A stretch of DNA of 64,000 nt from Euleptes europaea. Taxonomy: Eukaryota; Chordata; Lepidosauria; Squamata; Sphaerodactylidae. Location: the NCBI RefSeq assembly GCF_029931775.1, contig NC_079320.1, positions 42,015,521 to 42,079,520 of the forward strand, given 5' to 3'. The notes under the pieces were generated by a model. That model was given only the letters and a program-made list of their open reading frames with translations. It did not search any database and was not told where the DNA came from. The position numbers were made by a program, and so were the translations under genes. Of this stretch, positions 17,413 to 27,919 are shown in pieces (the first letter of the stretch is position 1; every line of letters begins with the position of its first letter).

Positions 17413-18772
17413 CATGTGACACCTGTAGTCTCCCTGACGTACCATTAATGCCAAAATACCCATTGGGAAACCTCATAGGCAATCTTGGAGCAGGTGACTC
17501 AGTTTAACTGCAAGAAGAAGAGATTTCAAATAGAGTGGGGAAAACCTCACAATGCAGATGCTTCCATTGGTATACATCACATGGTATGAGAAATAAAAGG
17601 CTCTAAGCACCACCATATCCCTGACATCTTATCCTGTTGCTGCATTACAGAGAGCACATTTACAGCTAAGCAGAGCTAACACCTTTCTAAGCCTGTTGAC
17701 TTAGGACTCTGCTTAGGAGGGCACCCCTGCTTTCCTTTGGACAAGTCTGCTCCCCTCAGATCTGATTTTCTCCTTCAAATAAGGCTGCTTGAATGACCTG
17801 CTGTTGTCTGGCTGTTACAGTGTCAGTGTTTTCCCTCATTAGGAAGTTTTTCTCCCCTGTATATCTAATCTGCACTGGTCCTTTGTAAGTCCATTACTTC
17901 CTGTAATACAAGCTTGGGTAGCCTTTAATACGTCTCGCCCTTCTGCCTGTTGCTTCCTGATTTCTGTAGGGCTGCCGTGTGTGTGCTCCCTTTTCCTTTC
18001 TAATTGCCCAGGAAGTCAGTCTTGTTTTGTGCAGTTACCCTAATTTGGCACTGCTGTTTTTTCTAGTTCTGCACTAAAATAAACAAGCGACTTTCTGGAA
18101 GAAAAAAAAAACTTGATCTAAAGTTTTTGGTCTTGTTTTGCAAATGAATCATAAGCGTGCTTATTACTTATTTTTACCTCTCTAGTTTTTTTAAAATTAA
18201 GAAGTAACACAGCAAAATATTTCTGTGAAATTATAACTCGGTACTATGTTCTAATGCAAAGCATTTTTCTCCCACCCTTCCTTCACAAACTTTGAGGCAG
18301 CATAGGTGGTCCTCCTCTACTTCATATGGTATTTTTCTTGTTTCAACCAGTTCTGTACCTTTTTGGTTGCCTATATGCCCTAACTTGCACCTATTCCTGA
18401 CATTTGGGTTTCTTATCTAGGGCCATACAGACACCGCTACGATACAGATAGATAACAAAGTTCCTTGAAATAAAAATTAAATTGGAGGATTTTATTTGGT
18501 TCCATTTACTGTCTACTGTCACAGAAGTGAAGTCCTTTCCTTAGGCACTAAATACACAGACCCAAACTTAGTGGTTTCAGGGTTGTTGTAGTTCTCCACA
18601 CATGTGCAGTTCACCATGGGACATTTTTCATGCAGCTCATGATCAGTTGTTTGCCCACATGCCTTTCCTAATGATATCCTTGAATGTGTTTGAGTTCTGA
18701 GGTATAAGACTGAAAGGTAAATGTGGTCTACCTTTCCCACCATGTACTGAAAATGCTATCTACCCCATTAAT
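17413..18772. other. Intergenic, nothing recognised
   Basis: No exon-like frame or repeat family that I recognise. AATAAA near 18076 could serve a long MMAA 3' UTR. Confidence 0.4.
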
Positions 18773-18942
18773 AGATCATGATGGGTAGCAGAAAAGACCA
18801 AGAGTCCAGTAGCATCTTAAAAGACTAACAAATTTTCTGGCAGGGTATGAGCTTTCTGAAGAAGTGAGCTGTGGCTCATGAAAGCTTATACCCTGCCAGA
18901 AATTTTGTTAGTCTTTAAAGTGCTACTGGACTCTTGCTCTTT
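18773..18942. mobile_element. Fold-back element with 14-bp target duplication
   Basis: Two long inverted arms: agagtccagtagcatcttaa ... ctggcagggtatgagctttc and its complement gcttataccctgccag ... tgctactggactct. The centre is ctgaagaagtgagctgtggc. The flanks are a perfect 14-bp direct repeat TCTACCCCATTAAT (18759-18772, 18943-18956). A TSD of that length suggests LINE-type retroposition instead of a cut-and-paste MITE. A partial copy is at 31164-31250. Confidence 0.75.
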
Positions 18943-19487
18943 TCTACCCCATTAATGTTATTTAGTTTCCCCATCTTGCTCATAATTAAGGTATTTAAGG
19001 AATGGTCCGGTGTTCTACCGGCTTCTCAGTGCATGTTTGGGATCTGAAGTGGAGATTTAGACTAACGTGACTGGCTGTCGGTGCCGTGGGCAGAGTTACA
19101 CTCTTCTAAGTCCATTGACTGCAATCAGGATCGCACGGCCTGAGCAGGGAGCCGGTGTGATGGTGAAGATGCCAAGCTAATTATCTAGCGGCCACAAGGG
19201 TGAGCTGCTATGAATGAGCTGCTGATTGGTGCATCTGAATACAGAACTCTTAAGTCCAAATTATCTTTTGCTAGGTGTATTTAAACCTATGCAAAAATGT
19301 AGGCTGTACTTTGAAATAATCCAGAACATATGTATGGACGAGAAAATATTTCACTGCAGCAAATATTAATAATGTGAGACATAAGAGTATTAAAAACGTA
19401 GTTCCATAAGAAAGTCAACAATAGGAAAATACTGTGAATTCAGTTAGTATAAGATTAAGATGCTAGTAGTGAGGTGTTTGTTTGTTT

Positions 19488-19560
19488 GTTATTTACATTT
19501 ATATCCCGCCCTCATTCCCAGCAAGCCGGGCTCAGGGCGGCTCACAACATAATTATAAAA
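19488..19560 (-). repeat. MIR/CORE-like SINE tail, antisense
   Basis: atttatatcccgccctcatt then gctcagggcggctcacaaca is the antisense 3' end of a common reptile CORE-type SINE or LINE tail. Confidence 0.5.
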
Positions 19561-20044
19561 ACATCAATTAAAATCTATATTAAAACATCTATATTAAAAC
19601 ATGGTTTAAAATTCACACTTCATATTATAATAAAACAAGATGGCGTTAATATTGGCATTGTAACTTGATAAAATACAAGTCAAATCAGTAGTATTGTCAA
19701 CATACAATTGGTAATATATACAAAGCATTTAAATATATAACATTACAGACTGGAGAAGCTAAAAAAAAAACAACTACTAAAGAGAGCGACAAACCACTAG
19801 ATCCCACTAAAGGTAGGTTATACCTTTAACTCCTTTTCATTTTTTGCCCTTTTGCCTTCCTTTTTGTGATGTTTAGAATGCTGCTGACTTCGTGACCTGT
19901 TGCTTAGCAACATTGATGAAGGAGAGCAAGGCCTTTCCCTTTTCCTTCCTCTCGGCAGAAGTTCAGCAGACTAAGTTGTTGACAACGGCAGCAACAACCA
20001 AAAAAATGAAATAATCAGGCGTATGTAAAATTGCTGCCTTCCAG

Positions 20045-20320
20045 CTCCTGTCCTCACGGCCAAGTATCTGTTCTTGGCTCCTGGGGTGCGTTTGCCCTTC
20101 AGCCCTCTTTCTCCTGGAGCCTTTGAAGGGATCAAAAGCTTTGCTGGCAAGGCCTGGGAACGGCACACACAAACAGAGCTGGGCTGTGCCTCAACCTACG
20201 GTGGGGCTTACGGAAATAAGGGACTGGATGCTGCCACCAGTTGCCGTATGGCCCACCCCTTTCCTACCATAGTACACAAGCCTCATCCAGTGATCCTTAT
20301 GTATGCTAGATCTTGGGAAA
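20045..20320 (+). CDS. C4orf51: C4orf51-like exon (N-terminal part)
   Basis: An open exon between acceptor gctgccttccag (ends 20044) and donor A|GTAAGT at 20321 (phase 1). The product reads LAPGVRLPFSPLSPGAFEGI then FAGKAWERHTQTE and TYGGAYGNKGLD. As I recall human C4orf51, it has LPFSPLT...F..I...AG..W...T and TY.G.Y..K.LD in the same order and spacing, and it lies between MMAA and ZNF827 on the same strand. That protein is poorly characterised. No in-frame ATG precedes the match (an in-frame stop lies at 20026), so the start codon must sit in an upstream exon I could not place. The remainder (HPFPTIVHKPHPVILMYARS) is less like human. Confidence 0.65.
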
Positions 20321-20398
20321 GTAAGTCTTCGAGTAAGTCTTGCAGTAGACCCTGGGTAATAGGAGTGCCATGAAACTGGCTCTGACACACACACACAC

Positions 20399-20462
20399 TA
20401 GGGTTGCCAACTGCTAGGTACTAGCTGGAGAGCTCCTGCTATTACAACTGATCTCCAGCAGA
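20399..20462 (+). repeat. TAGGGTTGCC-family MITE, left fragment
   Basis: tagggttgccaactgctagg, then gagagctcctgctattacaa and ctgatctccagcag, as in the fuller copy at 21607. The other end is missing. Confidence 0.6.
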
Positions 20463-20477
20463 TAGAATACATAAACA

Positions 20478-20692
20478 CATGAAGCTGCCTTATACTGCAT
20501 CAGACCCTTGGTCCATCAAAGTCAGTATTGTCCACTCAGACTGGCAGTGGCTCTCCAGGGTCTCAGGCGGAGGTATTTCCCGTGACCTACTTGCCTAGTC
20601 CCTTTAACTGGAGATGCCGGGGGTTGAACCTGGGACCTTCTGCATGCCAAGCAGATGCTCTACCACTGAGCCACATCTCCTCCCCTGATCCT
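20478..20692 (-). repeat. tRNA(Ala)-like SINE, near full length, antisense
   Basis: On the - strand: gtggctcagtggtagagcat (A box), ctgcttggcatgcagaaggt, a B-box-like ggttcaaccc, then the body and the tail ataaggcagcttca. The anticodon-loop region TTGGCAT suggests a tRNA-Ala-like origin. It is a repeat and not a tRNA gene: the cloverleaf is degraded and the body continues 130 bases. Confidence 0.8.
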
Positions 20693-20805
20693 GGATACCA
20701 ACTGAACTGCAACACAGACATCAGCTCCACTGAGAGTCACCCTGTAATTCTCCTTCACTGCATTCTGTCCTATCTACCTGGCCAGGTTTTGCCTTTCATT
20801 TCCTG

Positions 20806-20873
20806 CTCAGGTTGAACCTGGGACCTTCTGTATGCCCAGCAGATGCTCTACCACTGAGCCACAGCCCCTCCCC
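20806..20873 (-). repeat. tRNA(Ala)-like SINE head fragment, antisense
   Basis: aggttgaacctgggaccttc, agcagatgctctaccactga, gccacagcccctccc is the antisense head of the same SINE family. Confidence 0.7.
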
Positions 20874-21125
20874 ATTTAAGAATACAAAGTACATGGAATT
20901 TCAGCAGCAGAAAGGACTGAAAAAAATCACCACCAGAACCTCAAATCTGGGAGGGAGAAACAAGATGTGGATGAGCAAGGGTAAACAGAAGTGTGATGAA
21001 AACACCTGTATAGCAACAGCAAGAAGATTCGTCCCCACCAGGGATTCTCTGCTGCCTATTTTTCAGTCCCTCATACCACCACATAATGGAAGCCCTCATA
21101 CCCCTCTCCCCATACATGGAAGCAA

Positions 21126-21240
21126 GAGATCAGTTCCCCTGGAGAAAATGGCTGCTTTGGCAATTGGACTCTATGACCTCCTCAGTCTCCACCCCAAAAA
21201 TCTCCTGCCGGTGGAACAGAGGGACCTGGCAACCTATCCC
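21126..21240 (-). repeat. TAGGGTTGCC-family MITE, internally deleted, antisense
   Basis: cagttcccctggagaaaatg, caattggactctatg and agagggacctggcaacc match the inverse of the copy at 21607-21803. Confidence 0.6.
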
Positions 21241-21313
21241 CCTCCCTCTTTGTGGAAACGTGGGTCAGGTAATGAAATCCAGGGGGACAGGAGAGGGCTG
21301 CTGGAACTCTGGT

Positions 21314-21506
21314 GCGAGTGTAAAGTGCCATCAAATCGCAGCCGACTTATGGCAACCTCGCAGGGTTTCCAAGGCAAGTGATGAAGCAGAAGTGGTTTGC
21401 CGTTGCCTTCCTCTGCAGAGCCTTCCTTGGTGGTCTCTCATCCAAGGACCGGCCCTGCTTTGCTTCCGAGATCTGACGAGATCGAGCTCTTCTACACCAC
21501 TCCGCA
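21314..21506 (-). repeat. 5S rRNA-derived SINE, antisense
   Basis: Tail (gtgtaaagtgccatcaaatc) then body (gtggtttgccgttgccttcc) and the antisense 5S head (tccgagatctgacgagatc). Confidence 0.8.
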
Positions 21507-21606
21507 TCTCCAGGATCTTTGGCAGCATTATTTGGAGTCTCCTGAATCAATGTTGGCCTGGGCCCAGTGGGTGCTATGTGAAAGTTATTTACTTCATTTA
21601 TACCTA

Positions 21607-21803
21607 GGGTTGCCAGGTCCCTCTTCACCATTGGTGGGAGGTTTTTGGGGCGGAGCCTGAGGAGGGTGGGGTTTGGGGAGGGGAGGGACTTCAATGCCAT
21701 AGAGTCCAATTGCCAAAACGGCCATTTTCTCCAGGGGAACTGGTATCTATTGGCCGGAGATCAGTTGTAATAGCCGGAGATCTCCAGCTACTACCTGGAG
21801 GAT
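21607..21803 (+). repeat. TAGGGTTGCC-family MITE, right end missing
   Basis: Starts ctagggttgccaggtccctc, carries gaggtttttggggcggagcc and ctccaggggaactggtatct, and stops near ctacctggaggatcag without the GGCAACCCTA end. Confidence 0.7.
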
Positions 21804-22319
21804 CAGTACAAAGTGGACACAAGTATCGTGCTTAAACATGTAATCAACCAAAGTGCAGTGATACAAATAGGGAACACATACAACTATGTACACAAATATA
21901 CAATGCTTTTTCTAATGCAGTCTTAGTGCAAAAAGATTTTCTGTTGTAGCAGTAGTTGTAGAGAAGTTCTTTAAAAAGTCCTTAAGGTACTATTTATAAA
22001 TATTCAAATCTTCAGAAGGCAATGGCTGGGGGACGGCCGTTTCAAGAAAATTTCTTCAGCCCCAATTCATTCAATCTTACAGTATCATATATCATACAAT
22101 CAGTTAGCTGGTTCCCGTAGGATACTCCCAAGTGTAAAAGCTGACTTACTGTTGCCTGTAGAGTTCTGCATAACTTGAAAGGTTGTATCCCACATTTTGG
22201 ACTTTACTTGGCTCAGTAACAGATATGGTTTTATTTTACTGAGCATTATGAAGGTAGTACAAAGTTATGCTTTTAAAACATGCATTCTCTTTCACCAGTG
22301 AATATTGGCTGTTGTAAGT
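21804..22319. other. Intronic; one fold-back-kernel-like site
   Basis: No exon. On the - strand at 22031-22063 reads ggctgaagaaattttcttga then aacggccgtcc, which resembles the centres of the fold-back elements at 18773 and 44893. I could not define its ends. Confidence 0.35.
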
Positions 22320-22354
22320 ATGGTTGCCATAAGTTGGCTGTGACTTGAAGGCAC

Positions 22355-22406
<52 letters not shown>
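22320..22406 (+). repeat. 5S-SINE tail with long (CA)n
   Basis: The tail ccataagttggctgtgactt and gaaggcactttaca runs into an uninterrupted CA repeat of about 48 bases at 22359-22406. Confidence 0.8.
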
Positions 22407-22407
<1 letters not shown>

Positions 22408-22979
22408 GTATTTCAGGAATAGGGATCATGGCACTTTAAGGGCACAATTGAAATGTTAGGAGTTTGGAGAGAGTGGTAATGCATCTCTGATGTAGGTTTT
22501 CAAGCTGGATATTGAGTCATACCAACTTTCACACTTTCAGATGCAAAACTCCTTGTAACCAGAACAACAACTTTCTCTTACAGTCCCCCCCCTTGTTGGT
22601 TTAGCGAAAATAAACACTCACACATGCTGGAGGGGGCACAAAAACAGTTAATGATTTCCTAGTAAATGGTGAGTTCGTGCTTTGTTGTATGATAAAAGAA
22701 TAAGGTCACGAACTTTATAATGGTGTAAGAATCTCAAAAAGGATAGATATTCCTGTTTATCATTTTATTTCCTGACCAGGACTCTTAAAATTACAAAATA
22801 ATAATAATAATAACAAAATGGTGTTGGGTAGATGCCAGTATAAATCTCAAGCTAAATTAAGTTTAAAAAAATAAAATAAAAGAGCAGCATTGCTATTTGC
22901 AACCCCGTTTAGCTTTTTAGTCTCATTCTGCCCCCCCCCCTTTATTAAAGCACTAAAATGGGCGAAACTAGTCCAGGGC

Positions 22980-23140
22980 AACTTTATTTAATTAATTTGT
23001 TTATACCCTGCTTTTCTCCCCAAGTGGGGACCCGAAGCAGCTTATATAATTCTCCTCTCCTCCATTTCATACTCACATCAACCCTGTGAGGTAGGTTAGG
23101 CTGAGAGTATGTGACTGGCCCAAGGTCACCCTAGGAACTT
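22980..23140 (-). repeat. MIR/CORE-like SINE, antisense
   Basis: Antisense order: ataccctgcttttctcccca, cttatataattctcctctcc, accctgtgaggtaggttagg, tgactggcccaaggtcaccc. This is a typical reptile tRNA-derived CORE-type SINE body. Confidence 0.65.
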
Positions 23141-23149
23141 CTGACTACT

Positions 23150-23368
23150 CTGTGTGCGTGAAGTGCTGTCAAGTTGCAGCCAACTTATGGCAACCCCTTT
23201 TGGGGTTTTCATGGCAAGAGACTAACAGAGGTGGTTTGCCAGTGCCTTCCTCTGCACAGCAACCCTGGTATTCCTTGGTGGTCTCCCATCCAAATACTAA
23301 CCAGGGCTGACCCAGCTTAGCTTCTGAGATCTGACGAGATCAGGTAGCCTGGGCCATCCAGGTAAGGG
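23150..23368 (-). repeat. 5S rRNA-derived SINE, antisense
   Basis: Full-length antisense copy from gtgaagtgctgtcaagttgc to gatctgacgagatcaggtag and gcctgggccatccagg. Confidence 0.85.
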
Positions 23369-23561
23369 TTCTGACTACTCTAGATCTCTAAAATGTACAG
23401 ACGTCTAAGGCTAAGTTTGCATATGCTGAAGAATGAGGTGGTAGAATGGACTGGTTTCCACCTCTGAATTTTCTTTTGCATCCATATTGTGCCACCATTG
23501 GAAAGAATATAACAATAAATGAAATGATTTAGAATTTGCTGCCCCTTAGTAGTATCCTGGG

Positions 23562-23782
23562 AGGAAAGGCAGCATGGTATAGCCCGATCTCATCAGATCT
23601 CAGAAGCTAAGCAGGGTCAGCCCTAATTAGTATTTGGATGGGAGACCACCAATGAATACCAGGGTTGCTATGCAGAGGAAGGCACTGGCAAACCACCTCT
23701 GTTAGTCTCTTGCCTTGAAAGCACCATAAGAGGTTGCTTTAAGTCAGCTGTGGCTTGATGGCACTTTACACACACACACACA
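23562..23782 (+). repeat. 5S rRNA-derived SINE
   Basis: Sense copy with gatctcatcagatctcagaa, agctaagcagggtcagccct, tatttggatgggagaccacc and a CA-ended tail. It lies 194 bases from an inverted copy at 23150-23368, so the two can pair. Confidence 0.85.
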
Positions 23783-24017
23783 GTGGTATCCTAAAATCCA
23801 TGTGTTCTGAAAATATAAGGCATTAAGAGTAAACTTGTTACTCATAAGAGAAAAAGCTTGTTACTCATTAAGAGAAAATATTAGGCATTAAAAGTAAGCT
23901 CGTTACTCACAATTTCTTGTACTGCAAACATGTTGCTATAAATTCAGGTGGATAGCAAAACTCTGCAAGCATTTTAAGAGTGGTTACAATAATGTGTACA
24001 ATATAATTTAATATAAT

Positions 24018-24338
24018 GCCAGCATGGTGTAGTGGTTAAGAGCGGTGGTTTGGAATGGTGGATTCTAATTTGGAGAACCAGGTTTGATTCCCCACTCCTC
24101 CACATGAGCAGCAGAAGCTAATATGGTGAAATGGGCTGGTTTTCCCATTCCTACATATGAAGCCAGATGGGTGACCTTGGGCTAGTCACAGCTCTCTTAG
24201 AGCTCTCTCAGTCCCACCTACCTCACAGGGTGTCTGTTGTGGGGAGGGGAAAAGAAGATGGTTGTAAGCCAGTTTGATTCTTCCTTAAATGGTAGAGAAA
24301 GTCGGCATATAAAAAAACAACAACTCTTCTTCTTCTTT
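24018..24338 (+). repeat. Sauria-type SINE, full length
   Basis: Head gccagcatggtgtagtggtt (A box) and ggtttgattcc (B box), body gtgaccttgggctagtcaca, Bov-B-like end ggtagagaaagtcggcatat and a CTTCTT tail. The best sense copy in the window. Confidence 0.88.
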
Positions 24339-26043
24339 CATGCAGTTTGTGTTAGGAGATAAGAATTAGAATTGGCCATACGGTAGAAAAGACCTTGAGA
24401 AAATTGAGTGTATCATATCTACTTAATGATAGAAATTCTTGTGATGCATCTTAAACGTCTAATAAAAATGGAAAACTGTGAAATACTTAAAAACCTGACT
24501 AGCAGTGAGACAAGTCTCAAGAAGTCTTGGGAAGATTCTGGGTGGTCACAAAGAGCCTCCCTGTGCTTTGATATCCCTTCTGGTTAGTAAGAATACAACT
24601 AATTCCCCATGTGTGTTTTTGCATGCTGTCAGAGAGGAGAAAATGATCTCATTGTTTATCCCAGTTTGGGTCTATGATGAAAAACAGCTGCCAGTATTTG
24701 GTGAATGGCTTGATCAGAAACCAGGGGAGTCACCCCTTAGAAGCCAAAGCACAGTTCCTACAGACAGCCTGGGATTCTGGCAACCCATTTTACAACCCCT
24801 AGCACCAAAGTTTCATCCCCATCTAGGCCTTGGCAAGTCCTGCAATCGAATGTGGGGGGAGACCGAGGCCTGATTCATACAGAACTAGTGTAGCTTTGGA
24901 GCGGCTTCCTTTTGCAGCTGGACCTCACGCTGCTATGGAAATGCTTGATTAATGGGACCGTATGGAAAGTTCCCATAGTGGCAGGCCACATTCCTGGTGG
25001 CTGGTTGCACTGACATGGAAATTCCCCTTGATGTTTGCCCGTCACATGTGATTCCATTCGTCAGGCAGTCCCGGAGCAGCCTGGGCTTCAACCACAGGAA
25101 AGGAGCTTCCATGCTGAGCTGGCAATATATGAATGGAAGGGTAGGTAGTGCTGCTGCTGGGTGGCCCTAAGTCCATAATATTCCTATGGAGCATACTTAT
25201 TTTCCCTTGATTCTGAAACACCAAAAATTCCACACGCATCTCTAGGGAAAAGGCTGTTACGTTACAGTCAGACCCACCCTCTGCATTTGCTGACTTGATG
25301 TGGGTGGGTGGGGACTGTACACCTCAATGATTGACTTCCCAGAATCTGGTTCTACAAGCGTTCAGAGGAGTTACTACAGTTGTGGGGCCGTAGTGATTCT
25401 GATAACCCTGTTGCACCGGTTTAAAGCTGTCCACATCTCTTCAGACTTGAAGCACATGCAATGCTCATGTGCCCTTTGTAGCCTTGCATTGGTGCCGCAG
25501 GCTCAGGGAAGCAGATCCGCTGTCCTTCCACAGCTCAGCGGACCTCCAAGCAGCAAGAATCTCCAGCCACTGGGCGTAATCTGGGATGTAGGAGATGGAC
25601 AGCTACTTCTCATATCATTGCTGTGCAGCCTCTGTTGCTCCAACTCTTTTGAGAACAATGTTGCTCTGGCTGTTCTATAGGGAGCACACGGTCCAATCTA
25701 TTTTATGGTCAGGGTTTGCTGTTATAAGCTTTTTCAAACAAATCAGATTCCAGGTCATAAATGGTGTTTTTAGCTTCTGACATAGTTCTTCTATCACTGG
25801 GACACAGTCATCGTAGAATCTGTTGTGAAGTAGGCCCATACTACTGTTTTATGAGTTTAGGAGAACATAGAGAAAGAGGTAAATCTCTCCTTTATCTCTG
25901 CTTATTGTATGACTAAAACTGAAGAAAGATTTGTCTTCAGCCTGTAAACTAGCCATAACATGATGCATAATGTCTGTGTAGAGGTAACTTTTCCTTCGCT
26001 TCTTTTTAGTAACATCTCAATCTCTCCATTTGTGTTTTTTTAG
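24339..26043. other. Intronic, nothing recognised
   Basis: No repeat family or exon could be supported, apart from the T-rich acceptor just before 26044. Confidence 0.4.
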
Positions 26044-26112
26044 AGGTAAACCAGCTTCACTATATACCTGGACACTATGGCAATGCTCAACACACTGTGG
26101 CAGCTGACAGTG
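26044..26112 (+). CDS. Candidate second exon of the C4orf51-like gene
   Basis: The acceptor is a T-run ending in tag (26043) and the donor is G|GTAAAA at 26113. The 69-base exon reads VNQLHYIPGHYGNAQHTVAA then DS. It is phase 1 at both ends, so it joins the exon at 20045-20320 in frame (A plus AG gives Lys). The IPG-Y core resembles short Pro-Gly-Tyr motifs in several sperm and axoneme proteins, but that is only a resemblance. I do not recognise this exon from human C4orf51. Confidence 0.45.
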
Positions 26113-26141
26113 GTAAAAATAAACTAACATAACCTGTACAG

Positions 26142-26340
26142 TTTAGTATGGTGCAGTGGTTAGAATATCAATTTAGGACCTTAGAGACCTAGGTTCAAAT
26201 CCTTGTTTTGCCATGTAGCTCATAGGTGGTGGTGGGGAGGACCTTGGGCCAGTCATTGTCTCTCAGACTAACCTACCTCACAGGGTTGTTGTGAAATGAA
26301 GATGTGGAAGGGAAAACTGTATGGTGTCCTGAGGTACATG
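26142..26340 (+). repeat. MIR/CORE-like tRNA SINE
   Basis: Head tatggtgcagtggttagaat, B-box-like ggttcaaatcc, body ccttgggccagtcattgtct, actaacctacctcacagggt and tgttgtgaaatgaag. Confidence 0.7.
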
Positions 26341-26890
26341 TAGGACGGTGGAATAAAAAATAGAATAACTAGGCAAAAAACTTCTGAAGAAGTGATGTGG
26401 TTGTGTAGCAATTATGATTTTAAAATAGCCATTAATAATAGAACAGTGAAAGGCAACGAGAGGCTTCTGGATGAGAAGTCCTTGAAAACATCTGGAAATA
26501 TAACTGAAGGAAGACAAGTACTTTGGGTAACAGCTGGTAGCAGCTGAGGGATGGGTCTGAGGTGCAGTGCTAGCATGCAACCTCTAGATGGTGGTGTAGA
26601 GCAATGCTCATTCCAAGTCCGCCAAACTTTTCAGCTTTTAAGAACAGCAGTGTTCACATAACTATCTGTATCTACTACATTTACATGCTACCCTTTCTTC
26701 TCCTAAGCAGATCAGGGTGTGGCATACAGGAGTTTATTCCTCTTTAGGGCCCACAGCAACTTGTCAAAGGAAGCTCAAGGCCACCTAAGTGAGCTTCATA
26801 GCTGAACATAGATGTGAGCTCCGCTCTTTCTGCTCCATATCCCACACCGTCTTTCTCTACTTCACACTGTGTGTGCGGGGGGTGGGGGGG

Positions 26891-27098
26891 CAGGGCCATC
26901 TTAACGCATGGGCCCCATGGGCACTTGCCCGGGGCCCCCACGAGCATAGCGGCCCTATGCTAATCTGTGTATGTTAAGTGACTTGCCATAAATAAATACT
27001 ACTATCGACCATTTACTTTTTATTCCTGTGAGTGGTTGTCGTAGGGGCCCCAGCACACTGGTTTGCCCAGGGGGCCATAATGCTGTTAAGACGGCCTG
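26891..27098. mobile_element. MITE with CAGGGCCATCTTAA-like ends
   Basis: Left end cagggccatcttaacgcatg; right end, inverted, caggccgtcttaacagcatt. The ends match with a few differences, and the flanks are G-rich so a TSD cannot be read. The type suggests hAT. Confidence 0.55.
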
Positions 27099-27875
27099 GG
27101 GGTGGGAACCATCCCTGTATGTTTTTCTCCATGGAGTTGCGAAGAGCCGCTGTGGGAGGACTGCGTGTAGGAAACAGCACAAGCAAAAGGGGTTAACACA
27201 ACTCTTCCTCCAGTGCTATGGCCCTAATCCAAAATACTCCCCCTCCCCTGCCCAACTGCTTTAGTCTTTTAGGCAGGAGGAGACCCCTAAGACTATGTTT
27301 TGTTCCAGGCTGTGGGTTACCTCTCTGCAGCCCTGACTCTCACTGATCCTCATCTGTAGAATGGGAATAATTAGGCAAGGGAAAGTCACCTTATCTGAAC
27401 CTTAGAAGACAACATGAGTAGGTTAAACAATAATTTTATATAGAGGCCTTTAAGCTTTAAGGCGTACTTCATGGGTCAGGAAACGATGTACGAAATCCAA
27501 GATCTTGCCTATATTTACACTGATCGTCTGCTGGGCACATCTGTATCCTGCCCTTCATCAAAAGACCTTAAAGTAGGGAACAGCTGGGTGATCTCAATTG
27601 CCCCCTTGCCAGCTGCTTTTAACAGAGATTCATTGGTTTCCTGTGGCCATATCTAATTTGGCCCACAGAACTACAACCTGGTCTAGCACAAAGTTGCCAC
27701 ACAAGCACAACAAATATTTGAGTGACTAAACATTACTGGAGCATCCGCTGCTCCTGGTACTTGCATATGCATTTGGCATATGAGCATCTATGCAGATATT
27801 AGGGGGAGATGCAACTTGACAGGATCACTTTTCTTACAGGGGCAGAGTACTGGAGTAATCTGTGACATATTTGGT

Positions 27876-27919
27876 ATGTGTGTAAAGTGCCGTCAAGTCG
27901 TAGCTGACTTATGGCGACA
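27876..27919 (-). repeat. 5S-SINE tail fragment, antisense
   Basis: gtatgtgtgtaaagtgccgt, caagtcgtagctgacttatg is the antisense tail only. Confidence 0.7.

Larger units (their letters stand above)
20321..26043 (+). other. Long repeat-filled intron of the C4orf51-like gene
   Basis: Between the first two candidate exons lie at least ten SINE, MITE and simple-repeat insertions (separate entries). No further exon could be supported in it. An open stretch of 122 codons at 24505-24873 has no recognised similarity or splice support. Confidence 0.4.

Noticed and set aside
24505-24873. 122-codon + strand open frame in the C4orf51-like intron
   Set aside because: No resemblance to the human protein, no good acceptor in phase with the preceding exon, and a low-complexity Pro-rich end.
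27837-27873. Small exon-like segment after ttttcttacag with donor gtatgt
   Set aside because: Its only suitable frame does not fit the phase of the neighbouring exons and the donor falls inside a 5S-SINE tail.
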